Below, in pieces: positions 41,414 through 50,285 of a stretch of DNA of 64,000 nt. The notes beneath the pieces were generated by a model. That model was not told the origin of the DNA, made no database searches, and worked only from the letters and a program-made list of their open reading frames with translations. Made by a program: the position numbers and the translations under genes. The stretch is from Roseimaritima ulvae (lineage in GTDB: Bacteria > Planctomycetota > Planctomycetia > Pirellulales > Pirellulaceae), in contig NZ_CP042914.1 of assembly GCF_008065135.1 (NCBI RefSeq), positions 930,001 to 994,000 on the forward strand. Direction: 5' to 3'. How positions within the stretch are numbered: position 1 is the first letter of the stretch; every line of letters begins with the position of its first letter.

Positions 41414-43507
41414 ATGAAACGTTGGGCGACCGTCGCGGCTTGTGTGGTGCTGGCGATCGGTTTGGCCGTGATGCTGGGGTGGCATCTGCAGCAGGTGCGG
41501 TTGGTGCATATGTACCTAAGTTCGGTGCCGATGCAGTACAACGCGGCCCTGGGGTTCGTCCTGCTCGGGGCAGCTTTATGCGGCGTGTTCTCGCAGTGGC
41601 GGTGGGTGCCCCTGACGGCAGCCGGGACTCTGCTGATCCTGGCGTCGCTGACTTTGCTGCAGTATCTGTTGGGCATTTCGCTAGCCATCGATCAAGCGTT
41701 GATGGATCATTCGCTGGTCGTCGACGTTCCGGATCCGGGCCGGATGGCTCCTAACACGGCCGTCTGTTTTGTGCTGATGGGCGCAGCCATCGTATGCACG
41801 TCGTTGGGGAATTCGGCGAGCTGTTCGGCGACGGCGGCGATCATCGCGGCGCTGGCGTTTTCGTTGGCGTTGGTCGCCTTTGTGGGCTACCTGATGGCGA
41901 TGCCAACCGCCTATGGCTGGGGCCAGCTGACGCGGATGGCGTTGCACACCGCGGTGGCATTTTTGCTGGCTTCGTCGGCGTTGGTGGCCTGGCATTGGCA
42001 GCGGGCCGAGCAGCCGTTGCCCGTCTGGTTGCCGACGCTGGTGGCCATCGCGGCGATGACTACCAGCGTGCTGTTTGGTCAAAGTTTGCTGGCTCAGCAG
42101 GACGAGCAGTTGCGCGCCAATGCTACGGGCTTTCAAATTACTTTGAACCATCGCATGCTGGATTTACAGAAAGCCCTGGAACGTATGGCCGGGCGGTTGC
42201 AACGCGACGAGCTCGGCGTTGCGGAGAGGCTATGGCGGCACGACGCCGATCTGTACCGCCGTCATTTTCCTGAAATTAAAGGTTTGGCGATCCTCGCCGC
42301 TAATGGGCAACCTGTACACAGCAGCCCGCCGCAGCACCGCGCCAGGGCGACAGAGGATTGCTGTGGGCGTCCGCTTTCGATCGCCCATCCCATGGCCGCC
42401 AGCGACATCAATGCCGAGGGCGAGTTCTTGTTGGTGCTTGCTGTCGTGCAGGATGACCAGAAGAGCTTCTCCCAATTGGTAGCCACCTGCGACTTTCAGC
42501 GATTTTTGCAAGGTACCCCGGCGCTGCTGGAACACTTTGATGTGCAGTGGGGGACCGCAGCGGATGGCACCCCTTCGGGTTTTCAGAGGATGTTGCAGTT
42601 GGCCAATGCGTCTTATCGGTTGCGGTTACGCCCGTTGCCCGGACAGGGCCAAAACCGCGCCGCGGTGGTGATGGTGTTGTTGGCCGGCTTCGCGGTTTCG
42701 GGGCTGCTGTATTGGCTGGTGACCTCGCGGCAGAAGGTCAGCCAAACGATGCAGACATTGCAGGTCTACGCGTCCTCGCTTGATCGTAGCAACCAGGAAC
42801 TGCAACAGTTCGCTTACGTGGCGGCACACGATCTGCGTTCGCCGCTACGAGGTCTGACGCACCTAACCCGTTTTATTCGTGAAGACGTGGCTGATGCGGG
42901 AGGCACGCTGCCCGATAGCCTGCAGCAATACATGGCCGAGCTGGATGCTCAGGTGCAACGCATGCAAGGTTTGTTGTCGGGGCTGCTCGATTACTCACGC
43001 GTCGGTCGCGATGACCAGCCGGCGACCCAGGTTGATCTGTGCAAACTGGTCGACGATGCGATCGCCATGGCCGATGTGCCCGCAGGGTTTTGCGTGACCA
43101 AGCCCGAGCACTATCCGACTTTGCAAACGCGACCCGACGCGCTGGCTCGAGTGCTGCAGAATTTGATCGACAACGCAGTCAAGCATCATGACAAATCCAG
43201 CGGACGGATTGTTATCGATGTGAAAGAGCGTCCCCAGCACGTCTGGTTGCGAATTGCCGACGATGGCCCCGGGATCCCGGCGGGCGCGCGCGCAAAGGTG
43301 TTCCAGATTTTTCAAACCCTCCAACCCAAGTCCAAATCGAAGACCGCGAACTCCGGTATCGGTTTGGCGATCGTTCGCAAGTTGGTCGTGGACGCGGGCG
43401 GAACGATTGAGATTCAAGACAGCCACTGGGGCGGGGCGGAGTTTCATATCTTCTGGCCCAAAAAACTGGCCCAACGAGTGGGGCCAGTGGGCAGTAAAGT
43501 CCCGTAA
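41414..43507 (+). CDS. Membrane sensor histidine kinase
   Basis: 697 residues from ATG 41414, preceded by a strong GGGGAG ribosome site. Seven predicted TM helices in the first 225 residues form a membrane sensor region of the MASE type. An extracytoplasmic CHASE-like domain follows (about 230-420), then one TM helix (about 425-447). The kinase core comprises the HisKA with phospho-His in FAYVAAHDLRSPLRGL (near residue 472) and the HATPase with N box NLIDNAVKHH, G1 DDGPGIP and G2 SGIGLAIV. The core is of the phytochrome-like HisKA subgroup. The response regulator starting 121 bp downstream is its probable partner. Confidence 0.92.
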   Translation: MKRWATVAACVVLAIGLAVMLGWHLQQVRLVHMYLSSVPMQYNAALGFVLLGAALCGVFSQWRWVPLTAAGTLLILASLTLLQYLLGISLAIDQALMDHSLVVDVPDPGRMAPNTAVCFVLMGAAIVCTSLGNSASCSATAAIIAALAFSLALVAFVGYLMAMPTAYGWGQLTRMALHTAVAFLLASSALVAWHWQRAEQPLPVWLPTLVAIAAMTTSVLFGQSLLAQQDEQLRANATGFQITLNHRMLDLQKALERMAGRLQRDELGVAERLWRHDADLYRRHFPEIKGLAILAANGQPVHSSPPQHRARATEDCCGRPLSIAHPMAASDINAEGEFLLVLAVVQDDQKSFSQLVATCDFQRFLQGTPALLEHFDVQWGTAADGTPSGFQRMLQLANASYRLRLRPLPGQGQNRAAVVMVLLAGFAVSGLLYWLVTSRQKVSQTMQTLQVYASSLDRSNQELQQFAYVAAHDLRSPLRGLTHLTRFIREDVADAGGTLPDSLQQYMAELDAQVQRMQGLLSGLLDYSRVGRDDQPATQVDLCKLVDDAIAMADVPAGFCVTKPEHYPTLQTRPDALARVLQNLIDNAVKHHDKSSGRIVIDVKERPQHVWLRIADDGPGIPAGARAKVFQIFQTLQPKSKSKTANSGIGLAIVRKLVVDAGGTIEIQDSHWGGAEFHIFWPKKLAQRVGPVGSKVP

Positions 43508-43628
43508 CGGGGTGGTTTAGGGCGGCGGGTGCGATGCTGGGCGCTTGTCACCTTGTCGCTATCGAGTGCCGCGGGATAATCCGTGCCCTTGGCGCTTACT
43601 CCGCTGTTCCTTCAACGGTCCGAAATGC

Positions 43629-44060
43629 ATGCCCGACGCCGTAACGATTCTGTTGGTGGAAGATGAGCCGCTTGATGTGATGGCGCTACAGCGGGGCCTG
43701 AAGAAACATCAGGTTTCCAGTCCGATCGTGGTCGCCGAAGACGGTCAGCAGGCCTTGGATCGGTTGCGCGGCATCAATGGCCAGCCCAAGCTGCCAGAGC
43801 CCTACATCATTCTGTTGGATATCAATATGCCGGTGATGACGGGGCTGGAGTTTCTGCACGAGCTGCGGAGTGACGAGCACTTGGCTCGCAGCGTGGTGTT
43901 TGTGCTGACCAGTTCCGACCACGTGTCCGATATTGCCACGGCTTATGAAAAGAACGTCGCCGGTTATATCCTTAAGCACAACCTAGGCGATGCCTGCGTC
44001 AACATCGCCAACCTCTTAAAATCCTACACGCAGATCGTCGAGATTTACGCGGGTACCTGA
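43629..44060 (+). CDS. Single-domain response regulator (Rcp1-like)
   Basis: 143 residues, one receiver domain. Acidic pocket ILLVEDEPLD, phosphoacceptor Asp in IILLDINMPVMTGLEFL, Thr/Ser in FVLTSSD, Lys in GYILKH. The length and the insert after the second strand resemble the Rcp1 type that pairs with phytochrome-like kinases, which fits the kinase gene just upstream. There is no output domain, so it acts through protein-protein contact or relay. Start ATG 43629 chosen; an overlapping ATG at 43625 is out of frame. Confidence 0.92.
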   Translation: MPDAVTILLVEDEPLDVMALQRGLKKHQVSSPIVVAEDGQQALDRLRGINGQPKLPEPYIILLDINMPVMTGLEFLHELRSDEHLARSVVFVLTSSDHVSDIATAYEKNVAGYILKHNLGDACVNIANLLKSYTQIVEIYAGT

Positions 44061-44134
44061 GCGATGGCCAGCTCTGCGACTGCTTTCTGCAGTCTCCTGG
44101 TCTCGATTGAAAAGCCACGGTGGATACTTCTTCG

Positions 44135-46492
44135 TTAGTGCAGAATGCGGCAATTGGGCAATTCGGAACGCAGCCTGGCAATTCCACGTGAAGAGATCCC
44201 AGAACCCTGCACGTTCAACCTTTGAAGGTTTGGGAATTGGACCAGGGTGTCCACAGATTCGTCTGCAATCGGTGTGCTTGCCAAACTTAACTGCAGCAGC
44301 GAATCGTGGCAGGTGAGCTGTCCCATACCTTTGCCGCTCACATTGGTTCCGTCGAGTACAAGGGAATGCAATTCTTTCCATTCAGCCAAATGCGCGAGGC
44401 CGGCATCGTCGATCCCGCAATTGGTCAATGTCAGTGAATGCACATGTCTGAGTTGCGAAAGCGGCCGTAAGTCATCGCCCTGCAGTTGGGACTCCGTAAT
44501 CTCCAGTTCCTGTAGACCGGGATAGTTTTTTAAGAATGCGATCCCTTGGCCGGTGATTTGCCGAGCATCCAGCAGATGTAAAAAACTTAGGTGCGGCAGG
44601 TCGTTTAGTTGTTGCAAGCCTTCATCGGTCACCAGTGGAATTTCGTTGCCGAAGTAACTTAAGCGTTGCAGTTGTGACACGGATTGAATGCCTTCGTTGG
44701 TAATCTGAGGAGCATTCATCCTTAAGGTTTGAAGCTTTTTCAAGGCGGTGAGCGATTGGATTCCATCGTCACTGATCGGCGATCGGTCGCTTCGCTGAAG
44801 AGTGATGTGCAGCAGTTTCAGGGACTTGATGGTGGCGATGGCGTTTAACTGTCGATCGGTGAAGTTTCGATTGGCGTTGATCGCCAACGACACCAAATAC
44901 TTCAATTGCAGGACGCGATCCAAGTATGCTTGGTCGAAGAACTGTCCAGCGGAATCGACGCCTAGGATGCGAAACGGCCCGGGTGGTAATGCTTCGCTGG
45001 CTCGAACGCGGCGAATCTCGCCGGAGGGGCTCTGTTCAAGATATACAATCACGCTGCCTCCGCGTTGCCGAATCCAAGCAGCGATCTCCTGCTCGTTCCA
45101 CTGCGGATTGTCATTGGCGATTGGTTCGGCATGAGGCTTGGAGAGCACCGCGGTCGCATCGGACAGTCCAATTTCCACACCGGCAACGCGCTCAGAGTCG
45201 ATCCGGATGGTGGTCTCGTTTCCGTCACGGTCTTTGATTTTTAGCGAGATGATGGTCAGTAGGAGCAACGCCATTGCGCCGGCAGCGAGCGACCACAACG
45301 GAAACGATCGCGGTGGTTTGGTTCGGTCGATCCGATCGAGTGCGGCGAGTAATTGATCGGCGGACTGAAACCGATCCTGTGGGCGTTTTTCGCATAAGCG
45401 TTTTACGATCCGAGACAAAGATTTGGGAATCGTGCGATCGTACAAGTGCGGTGGTGGCAGGCTGTCCTTGGTTACCGAAACCATACACTCGAACGCAGTG
45501 CTTCCGCCAAAGGCCGGACGGCCGGTCAGCATCCGGTAGAGCATGCTCCCCAGACTGAACAGATCGCTGCGGTGGTCGACGTGCTTTGAAACGATCTGTT
45601 CGGGGGCCATGTACCGAGGGGTCCCCATCGTCTCCATAGGGCTGGTGATTTCCGCATCGGATTCCGGATCCGAGGCAATCCCAAAATCGATGATTTGAAC
45701 TCGGTCGGTGGGCGTTTCCAACCAAATATTGTCCGGCTTGATATCGCGATGCACCAAGGAGACGCGATCGATGGCCGCCAAGCCCATCGCAATTTGACGA
45801 ACCATTTCGAGCGCCGCCTGCGGTGTCAGACGGTCGACGCGCTCCAATCGTGTCTGCAATGATTCCCCTTGCAAATGCGGCATCACTACAAAAGGCAGGT
45901 CCTTCCAACTGCCCACCTCGTGGATTCCCAGCACATGCTCGTGACGTACCGAGGCCATCGCGCGGGCACCTCGTAGAAACCGTTTGCGGTGCTTGGCAAC
46001 GGTTGCGCAGCTCGGCCGCAGAAACTTGACGGCCACCACTCGGGACAAGTCGGTATCAACGGCTGCGAAAACCAATCCCGTGCCGCCGGCGCCGATGAAC
46101 GCACGCAGGCGATACTTGCCAAAGCAGGCAAGGTCGTCCTTCGATTGCGGGCGTTCGAGCGCAGCCAAACAGGCAGCGCGATCCTTGTCGACACTTGAAT
46201 CGACCAACGCTCCGAGCGTCTGACCTTCGAACGCAGTGTCGTCCGCGCTTGTTCGTTGGGTCAGCCCGTGAGCAATCGCTTGGATGAGATGTGGTTCAAC
46301 CATGGCGAGACTTGCCGGCGTTGTGGCTAAGTCTTCAATCAATCGATCATTCACCTCCATCTCGTCCGCTGCAGCCAAACACCGTGGGCAGCTGGCAAAA
46401 TGGGCATCCAGATCCTCGGCAGCCGTACCGCACATTTGGCCCATTAAATAGGGACGCAGTGTTTCGGCATTGGGGCAGATTTGTATTTTCAC
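44135..46492 (-). CDS. Membrane Ser/Thr protein kinase with N-terminal zinc-finger-like segment and C-terminal leucine-rich repeats
   Basis: 785 residues. N-terminus: HFASCPRCLAAADE near residue 30 has the H-x3-C-x2-C form of zinc-binding anti-sigma domains. Kinase domain about 122-385: glycine loop IGAGGTGLV, Lys in VAVKFLR, HRDIKPDN, DFG in IIDFGIAS, and MAPEQ in place of APE. A TM helix follows at about 402-420 (LWSLAAGAMALLLLTIISL). The outer part carries a ring of leucine-rich repeats (about 540-780), such as DDGIQSLTALKKLQTL and DAGLAHLAEWKELHSL. An ECF sigma factor is divergent 200 bp away. Planctomycete STK-type ECF groups show this pairing; here the kinase may sequester or phosphorylate the sigma factor. 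Confidence 0.93.
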   Translation of the reverse strand: MKIQICPNAETLRPYLMGQMCGTAAEDLDAHFASCPRCLAAADEMEVNDRLIEDLATTPASLAMVEPHLIQAIAHGLTQRTSADDTAFEGQTLGALVDSSVDKDRAACLAALERPQSKDDLACFGKYRLRAFIGAGGTGLVFAAVDTDLSRVVAVKFLRPSCATVAKHRKRFLRGARAMASVRHEHVLGIHEVGSWKDLPFVVMPHLQGESLQTRLERVDRLTPQAALEMVRQIAMGLAAIDRVSLVHRDIKPDNIWLETPTDRVQIIDFGIASDPESDAEITSPMETMGTPRYMAPEQIVSKHVDHRSDLFSLGSMLYRMLTGRPAFGGSTAFECMVSVTKDSLPPPHLYDRTIPKSLSRIVKRLCEKRPQDRFQSADQLLAALDRIDRTKPPRSFPLWSLAAGAMALLLLTIISLKIKDRDGNETTIRIDSERVAGVEIGLSDATAVLSKPHAEPIANDNPQWNEQEIAAWIRQRGGSVIVYLEQSPSGEIRRVRASEALPPGPFRILGVDSAGQFFDQAYLDRVLQLKYLVSLAINANRNFTDRQLNAIATIKSLKLLHITLQRSDRSPISDDGIQSLTALKKLQTLRMNAPQITNEGIQSVSQLQRLSYFGNEIPLVTDEGLQQLNDLPHLSFLHLLDARQITGQGIAFLKNYPGLQELEITESQLQGDDLRPLSQLRHVHSLTLTNCGIDDAGLAHLAEWKELHSLVLDGTNVSGKGMGQLTCHDSLLQLSLASTPIADESVDTLVQFPNLQRLNVQGSGISSRGIARLRSELPNCRILH

Positions 46493-46694
46493 GGCACAAG
46501 ACTTATTGCGAATGCGGCGAATCCAGTGACTCCACTGGCAAAGCGATCGAAGTACTAGGTTCTACGGTTAGTGTTGCGAAAATCTGTCCACGAATGTCCG
46601 CAAATTTCAGATAAATCGAAAGTTTCGCGGTTTGGTCTGGCCCCCACGACGTGTCTGGTTTGCTGGCAACACCGCTTCTTGCGACTTTGCTACG
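46493..46694. promoter_or_regulatory. Divergent promoter region of kinase and sigma factor genes
   Basis: 202 bp shared by the kinase (minus) and the sigma factor (plus). The centre (46555-46625) is AT-rich relative to the flanks (TCTACGGTTAGTGTTGCGAAAATC, read in parts). An autoregulated ECF promoter would be expected here. I could not align a -35/-10 pair with confidence. Confidence 0.4.
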
Positions 46695-47300
46695 ATGGCA
46701 AAGGTCCCGTTTCCCTGGCGCAGTGGGTGCATTTTGGAAACCACATCGGCAACCTTGCTGAATCGTTTGCACGACAAGCCGGACCAAGCGGCATGGCAAG
46801 ATTTTGCGCAGTTGTATTCCCCCATGGTGTATGCCTGGGGACGTCGCCTGGGCTTGTCGGACGCGGATGCGAACGATTTGACACAGGACGTATTGCTCAC
46901 TTTGCTGCGGCAGATGCCCGAGTTTCGTTATGACCCGCAGAAAAGCTTTCGTGGTTGGCTGCGGACCGTTGCGGTCAACCGGGCGCGTGACTTTCTTCGT
47001 CGTGCGCATCACAAAAACCAACCTCTGGAGGGAGCGGAGTACCGGGTTGCGGAAGATTTTGACGAGGTCGCATTTATTTCTGACCGCGAGTACGAGCAGG
47101 CGTTGTCGCAGCGTGTGTTGGCGTTTATTCGAACGGCATTTGAAGAGACCACCTGGAAGGCCTGTTGGTTGACGGTGGTTGAGGGCCGCCTGCCGGCCGA
47201 TGTGGCCGGCGAACTGGGCATCACCGTCAATGCGGTCTACCTTGCCAAAGCGCGCGTCCTGCGACGGTTGCGTCTGGAACTGGCTGTCTGGCTCGACTAA
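46695..47300 (+). CDS. ECF-type sigma factor (planctomycete STK-associated)
   Basis: 201 residues from ATG 46695; a TTG at 46734 (LETTSATLLNRL) would give the more typical N-terminus, so the start is uncertain. Region 2: AWQDFAQLYSPMVYAWGRRL, DADANDLTQDVLLTLLRQMPEF and FRGWLRTVAVNRARDFLRR. Region 4: RVLAFIRTAFEETTWKACWL, then LPADVAGELGITVNAVYLAKARVLRRL with the HTH. The partner kinase is divergent, and the stop lies 3 bp before the end of the convergent VHL-domain gene. Probably responds to an envelope signal through the kinase. Confidence 0.93.
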   Translation: MAKVPFPWRSGCILETTSATLLNRLHDKPDQAAWQDFAQLYSPMVYAWGRRLGLSDADANDLTQDVLLTLLRQMPEFRYDPQKSFRGWLRTVAVNRARDFLRRAHHKNQPLEGAEYRVAEDFDEVAFISDREYEQALSQRVLAFIRTAFEETTWKACWLTVVEGRLPADVAGELGITVNAVYLAKARVLRRLRLELAVWLD

Positions 47301-47303
47301 GCC

Positions 47304-48488
47304 CTATTTCGGCGGCGAGATAAAGTGCCCCGGCGAGAACATGTAGTATTCGTCGTCTTCGGGCCCGCGCACCGTCGCGATACCGTTGTATAACCGCACC
47401 GTGACCGGTTCAGTCGAGCTGCTCAGGATCACGTATTGGTTGGTTTTCTTGTGCAGCCGCATGCGGTCTTGCTCACCGTCTTGATCGCGGACGACCCAGA
47501 CGCCGTCGCCTTGCTGTCGTACCGTCAGGCCCTGTGCCTGGGGGCCCGTCGCTTTCCAATGGGTTGTCGTTCTATCCGCTGGCTTCACCACGGCACGGCC
47601 GGTCACCCAGGTACCGTACAACCACTCGATCTGCTTTTCACCGGGTTCATCCGGCCCAATCAGGGCCACCCCATCACAGAGCGTTAGCTTCATGCCATCG
47701 CTGTCGATCAAGCTGATCGTGTGAGCGGTTCGTGCTTGTTCGCGATAACGGTGTTGGTGTTCATTCGCAAGCATTTCACTCCACGAACCATCGGGTTGCT
47801 TCCTCAACGATAGCTCTTCGCCATCGCTCCAGACATTGTAGGCAACCTTCGCTGGCTGCGGCGTGGCAGGGGGCGCAAGCGGGGTGCCGCTGCCAGGCGG
47901 GCGGCGAGGCAACATGGCTGCCCGCGGTGGTGGCGGCGCGGTTCCGCTTGCCCCTGGCGGGGGCGGCAGCCCAGGGGCCTTGGGCGAGGCTGCTGGCGGT
48001 GGAGCGGGTTTCGTCGTCCGCACCTGCGGTCGCGGCGGTGGTGCAGGAGCTGGTTTCAGCGTTGGCTTGGGCCGTGCTGCGGCCGCCTGCGGCTTAATGC
48101 TGTAGACCTGTTCGGCTTTGCCATTGGCAACGTATTGACCAACAACCTGTTTGCCTTCGCGGAATCGAAACAGACTTTTGGTGGACGAATCGATTTCCAC
48201 GTTTGCCCCGGCGGCAATTTTGCCCATCTCCACCTCCTTGCCGTCGTAGTCGACCCACAGCAACGCGACCTCTTTATTCCGATCGTTTTGGAAGCGGATG
48301 CAAATGGTGACGTTGTTAACATGGATCGAACGATCTTGTTCCGGTTTGGGCGACGACTTAGGAGGCGGCGGCGGAGTCTGTGCCCGTGCGGTTTGCCCCC
48401 CCATGCAGACGATCGCACAGAACATGCCCAGTCCAACGGCTGGCAGGATTCGCCAGCAAACGATTCGATGGCGGGTTACGTTTTTCAT
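47304..48488 (-). CDS. Secreted Pro-rich protein with VHL beta-like domain
   Basis: 394 residues with signal peptide (cleavage near ARA-QTPP). After a short Pro stretch comes a beta-domain (about residues 53-115) with NVTICIRFQNDRNKEVALLW, VDYDGKEVEMGKIAAGANVE and the end SLFRFREGKQVVG; this strand order and the W-x-D-Y-D-G-x-E pattern match the beta domain of von Hippel-Lindau protein. A Pro/Ala-rich linker (about 130-215) follows, then two beta segments with repeated DGxWxE/VW motifs. The elongin-binding alpha domain of VHL is absent. Paralogue of the next gene in its first part. Function unknown; extracellular location follows from the signal peptide. Confidence 0.75.
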   Translation of the reverse strand: MKNVTRHRIVCWRILPAVGLGMFCAIVCMGGQTARAQTPPPPPKSSPKPEQDRSIHVNNVTICIRFQNDRNKEVALLWVDYDGKEVEMGKIAAGANVEIDSSTKSLFRFREGKQVVGQYVANGKAEQVYSIKPQAAAARPKPTLKPAPAPPPRPQVRTTKPAPPPAASPKAPGLPPPPGASGTAPPPPRAAMLPRRPPGSGTPLAPPATPQPAKVAYNVWSDGEELSLRKQPDGSWSEMLANEHQHRYREQARTAHTISLIDSDGMKLTLCDGVALIGPDEPGEKQIEWLYGTWVTGRAVVKPADRTTTHWKATGPQAQGLTVRQQGDGVWVVRDQDGEQDRMRLHKKTNQYVILSSSTEPVTVRLYNGIATVRGPEDDEYYMFSPGHFISPPK

Positions 48489-48608
48489 CGTAGGAACTTT
48501 GAGGTTGGAGAGCGAAACGATTCAGCGGGCACCGTGGGGCGACGGCACCGCGGCCAAGCTCAAGCGAGCTTGACGGTCGATCAATCGGCACGGGCCGTTG
48601 TGATAGCC

Positions 48609-50120
48609 CTACTGGATCGGTTTGGATCCGGGATAGGGAGGCTCACCCGTCATGTTTCCACCGGGGCGATAGCGACCCACGATAAACACGCCGCCGGAAG
48701 CACTGCGGGCCACTCCAATGCCTACTTGTTTGCTGCCATGCCAGACCATTTGGGTGTAGTGTCCGGTATCTCCTGCACCGTTTTGTTCCCAGATTGGCCG
48801 TTCTTCCAGCCAATCCTTGGCACCGTATTCGGCACCTGCATTGCCGCCGGATACCCAAGAGAGATTTTCGCCATCGCCATCATTCCCTAGAGATGGATCG
48901 TGGTTTAATCCGTTATCCGCTTGGGCCAGTCTTTCCGCGTAAGCCTGGGCATCGCGAGCCAGTTCGGCCGACCATTGCAGCGGTTGCACGCGGACGCGTT
49001 GCCGGGCGTCGTTGTGAACTTTTAGGGCCGCGGCGGCATCGGCGGGTGACACACTGGAGCCGGTTGCTCCGCCCGCTGTGGGGGCCGCGCCGGCGGCGCC
49101 TAGATCGATCTGACCGGGTTGAAATCGCTGGGCCTGCATTTCAGGACCCGCGGTCGGGCCGCCATCGGGGGTGATCGTGGCGGATTGCCATTGGCCTGTC
49201 GCCAGCGTCCTGGTGCGACTTTCGCCGTCAGGGGAATCGTCTACCGAATAGGGTTGTTCGATCGAGTTCGCGGTGACGATGTATTGGCTTCCATCCTTCG
49301 AGGTCAACGTCACGTTGTTGCCTTGTTGGGCGACCACCCGCAATTGCAGTTGGCCTCCGGTGTAGGCCATCACCCAGTTTCCGCCAGCGCCTTCACGCAA
49401 GGTGATTTGATCGGGATTGTCGGGATTGGCGTCGCTTTGCCAGACTCGGTTCGTTACGGTCCCGTCGTTCGGTTGACGGTTAGCGTGTGCGGCATTCGAC
49501 GCCCGCTTCGTGAACCGTCCCTCCTCGATCAGCTGCCAGACTTCGCCGTCGGTTTGGTATAGGCCTGAGTTATTGAGCAAGGTGTATTCTCCATTCGGGG
49601 AGACCAATGTGAGATTTTCGCCGTTCAGCTCATGGACGCGGTAGCCAAGTGCCGCACCGTCTGGCGTCCGGTCACTCCATGTACCATCCGCTTCGAGTAC
49701 AAATTTTCGCTGTGTGCGGACGGACTGCCACGCTTGAGGACCGCTGGCTGCGGCAACCCTTCCACCCCCATCGCCGCCCATCCCCGGCCGCACGGGCACG
49801 CGAGCTAAGGGAGCGTCGGAAGCCACATAGTCGCCCAACACGACATCGCCCGCTTTCAGCCGCCAGCGGTGCCCCGCATAGGATTGCTGCTCGATCGTTT
49901 CACCCGCTGGAATCTCACCGTACAGCGTTTCCGCCCCCTGTTCGTCCACGAAATACAATTGAGCATCCGCTCGGTGCTCGTTGGCGAACACGATTCGCTT
50001 CACCGCCTGGTCGACTCCAGTATCCTGAGCAGGCAACGCACCAGCGTGCGAGACGAGGATGCCGAAGGTGCCGACGATGAAAAGGTACATCAGCAAGCGA
50101 TAGAGGAGGTGGCGCGACAT
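48609..50120 (-). CDS. Secreted protein with VHL beta-like domain and C-terminal CAP/SCP domain
   Basis: 503 residues from ATG 50120; ATG 50168 would add 16 and is also possible. Signal peptide, then a VHL beta-like domain (about 40-100: VKRIVFANEHRADAQLYF, EQGAETLYGEIPAGETIEQQ, HRWRLKAGDVVLGDYV). Two or three beta units of about 80 residues follow, sharing ADGTWSDR and SDANPD-type motifs with its neighbour. The last 150 residues are a CAP domain: LKVHNDARQRVRVQPLQW, catalytic-type His in NHDPSL, Glu in GENLSW, GHYTQMVWHGSKQVGIGVA and FIVGRYRPGGN. CAP domains bind or cleave small ligands or peptides outside the cell. The combination with VHL is uncommon. Confidence 0.85.
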   Translation of the reverse strand: MSRHLLYRLLMYLFIVGTFGILVSHAGALPAQDTGVDQAVKRIVFANEHRADAQLYFVDEQGAETLYGEIPAGETIEQQSYAGHRWRLKAGDVVLGDYVASDAPLARVPVRPGMGGDGGGRVAAASGPQAWQSVRTQRKFVLEADGTWSDRTPDGAALGYRVHELNGENLTLVSPNGEYTLLNNSGLYQTDGEVWQLIEEGRFTKRASNAAHANRQPNDGTVTNRVWQSDANPDNPDQITLREGAGGNWVMAYTGGQLQLRVVAQQGNNVTLTSKDGSQYIVTANSIEQPYSVDDSPDGESRTRTLATGQWQSATITPDGGPTAGPEMQAQRFQPGQIDLGAAGAAPTAGGATGSSVSPADAAAALKVHNDARQRVRVQPLQWSAELARDAQAYAERLAQADNGLNHDPSLGNDGDGENLSWVSGGNAGAEYGAKDWLEERPIWEQNGAGDTGHYTQMVWHGSKQVGIGVARSASGGVFIVGRYRPGGNMTGEPPYPGSKPIQ

Positions 50121-50285
50121 GACATTGATTCCGAAAAAGCGAATGGAGAGGGAGCGTTTCAAAAACATTACGAGTCCCAGGGCCCAAATCTGTCAGCATC
50201 GAAGAATTATTTTCGGAAAATCCACGAGGATTGTGGCGGAACGTAGGATGAGCGTTTTCGTGCCAGCGTTGCGACGGTTCTGCAA

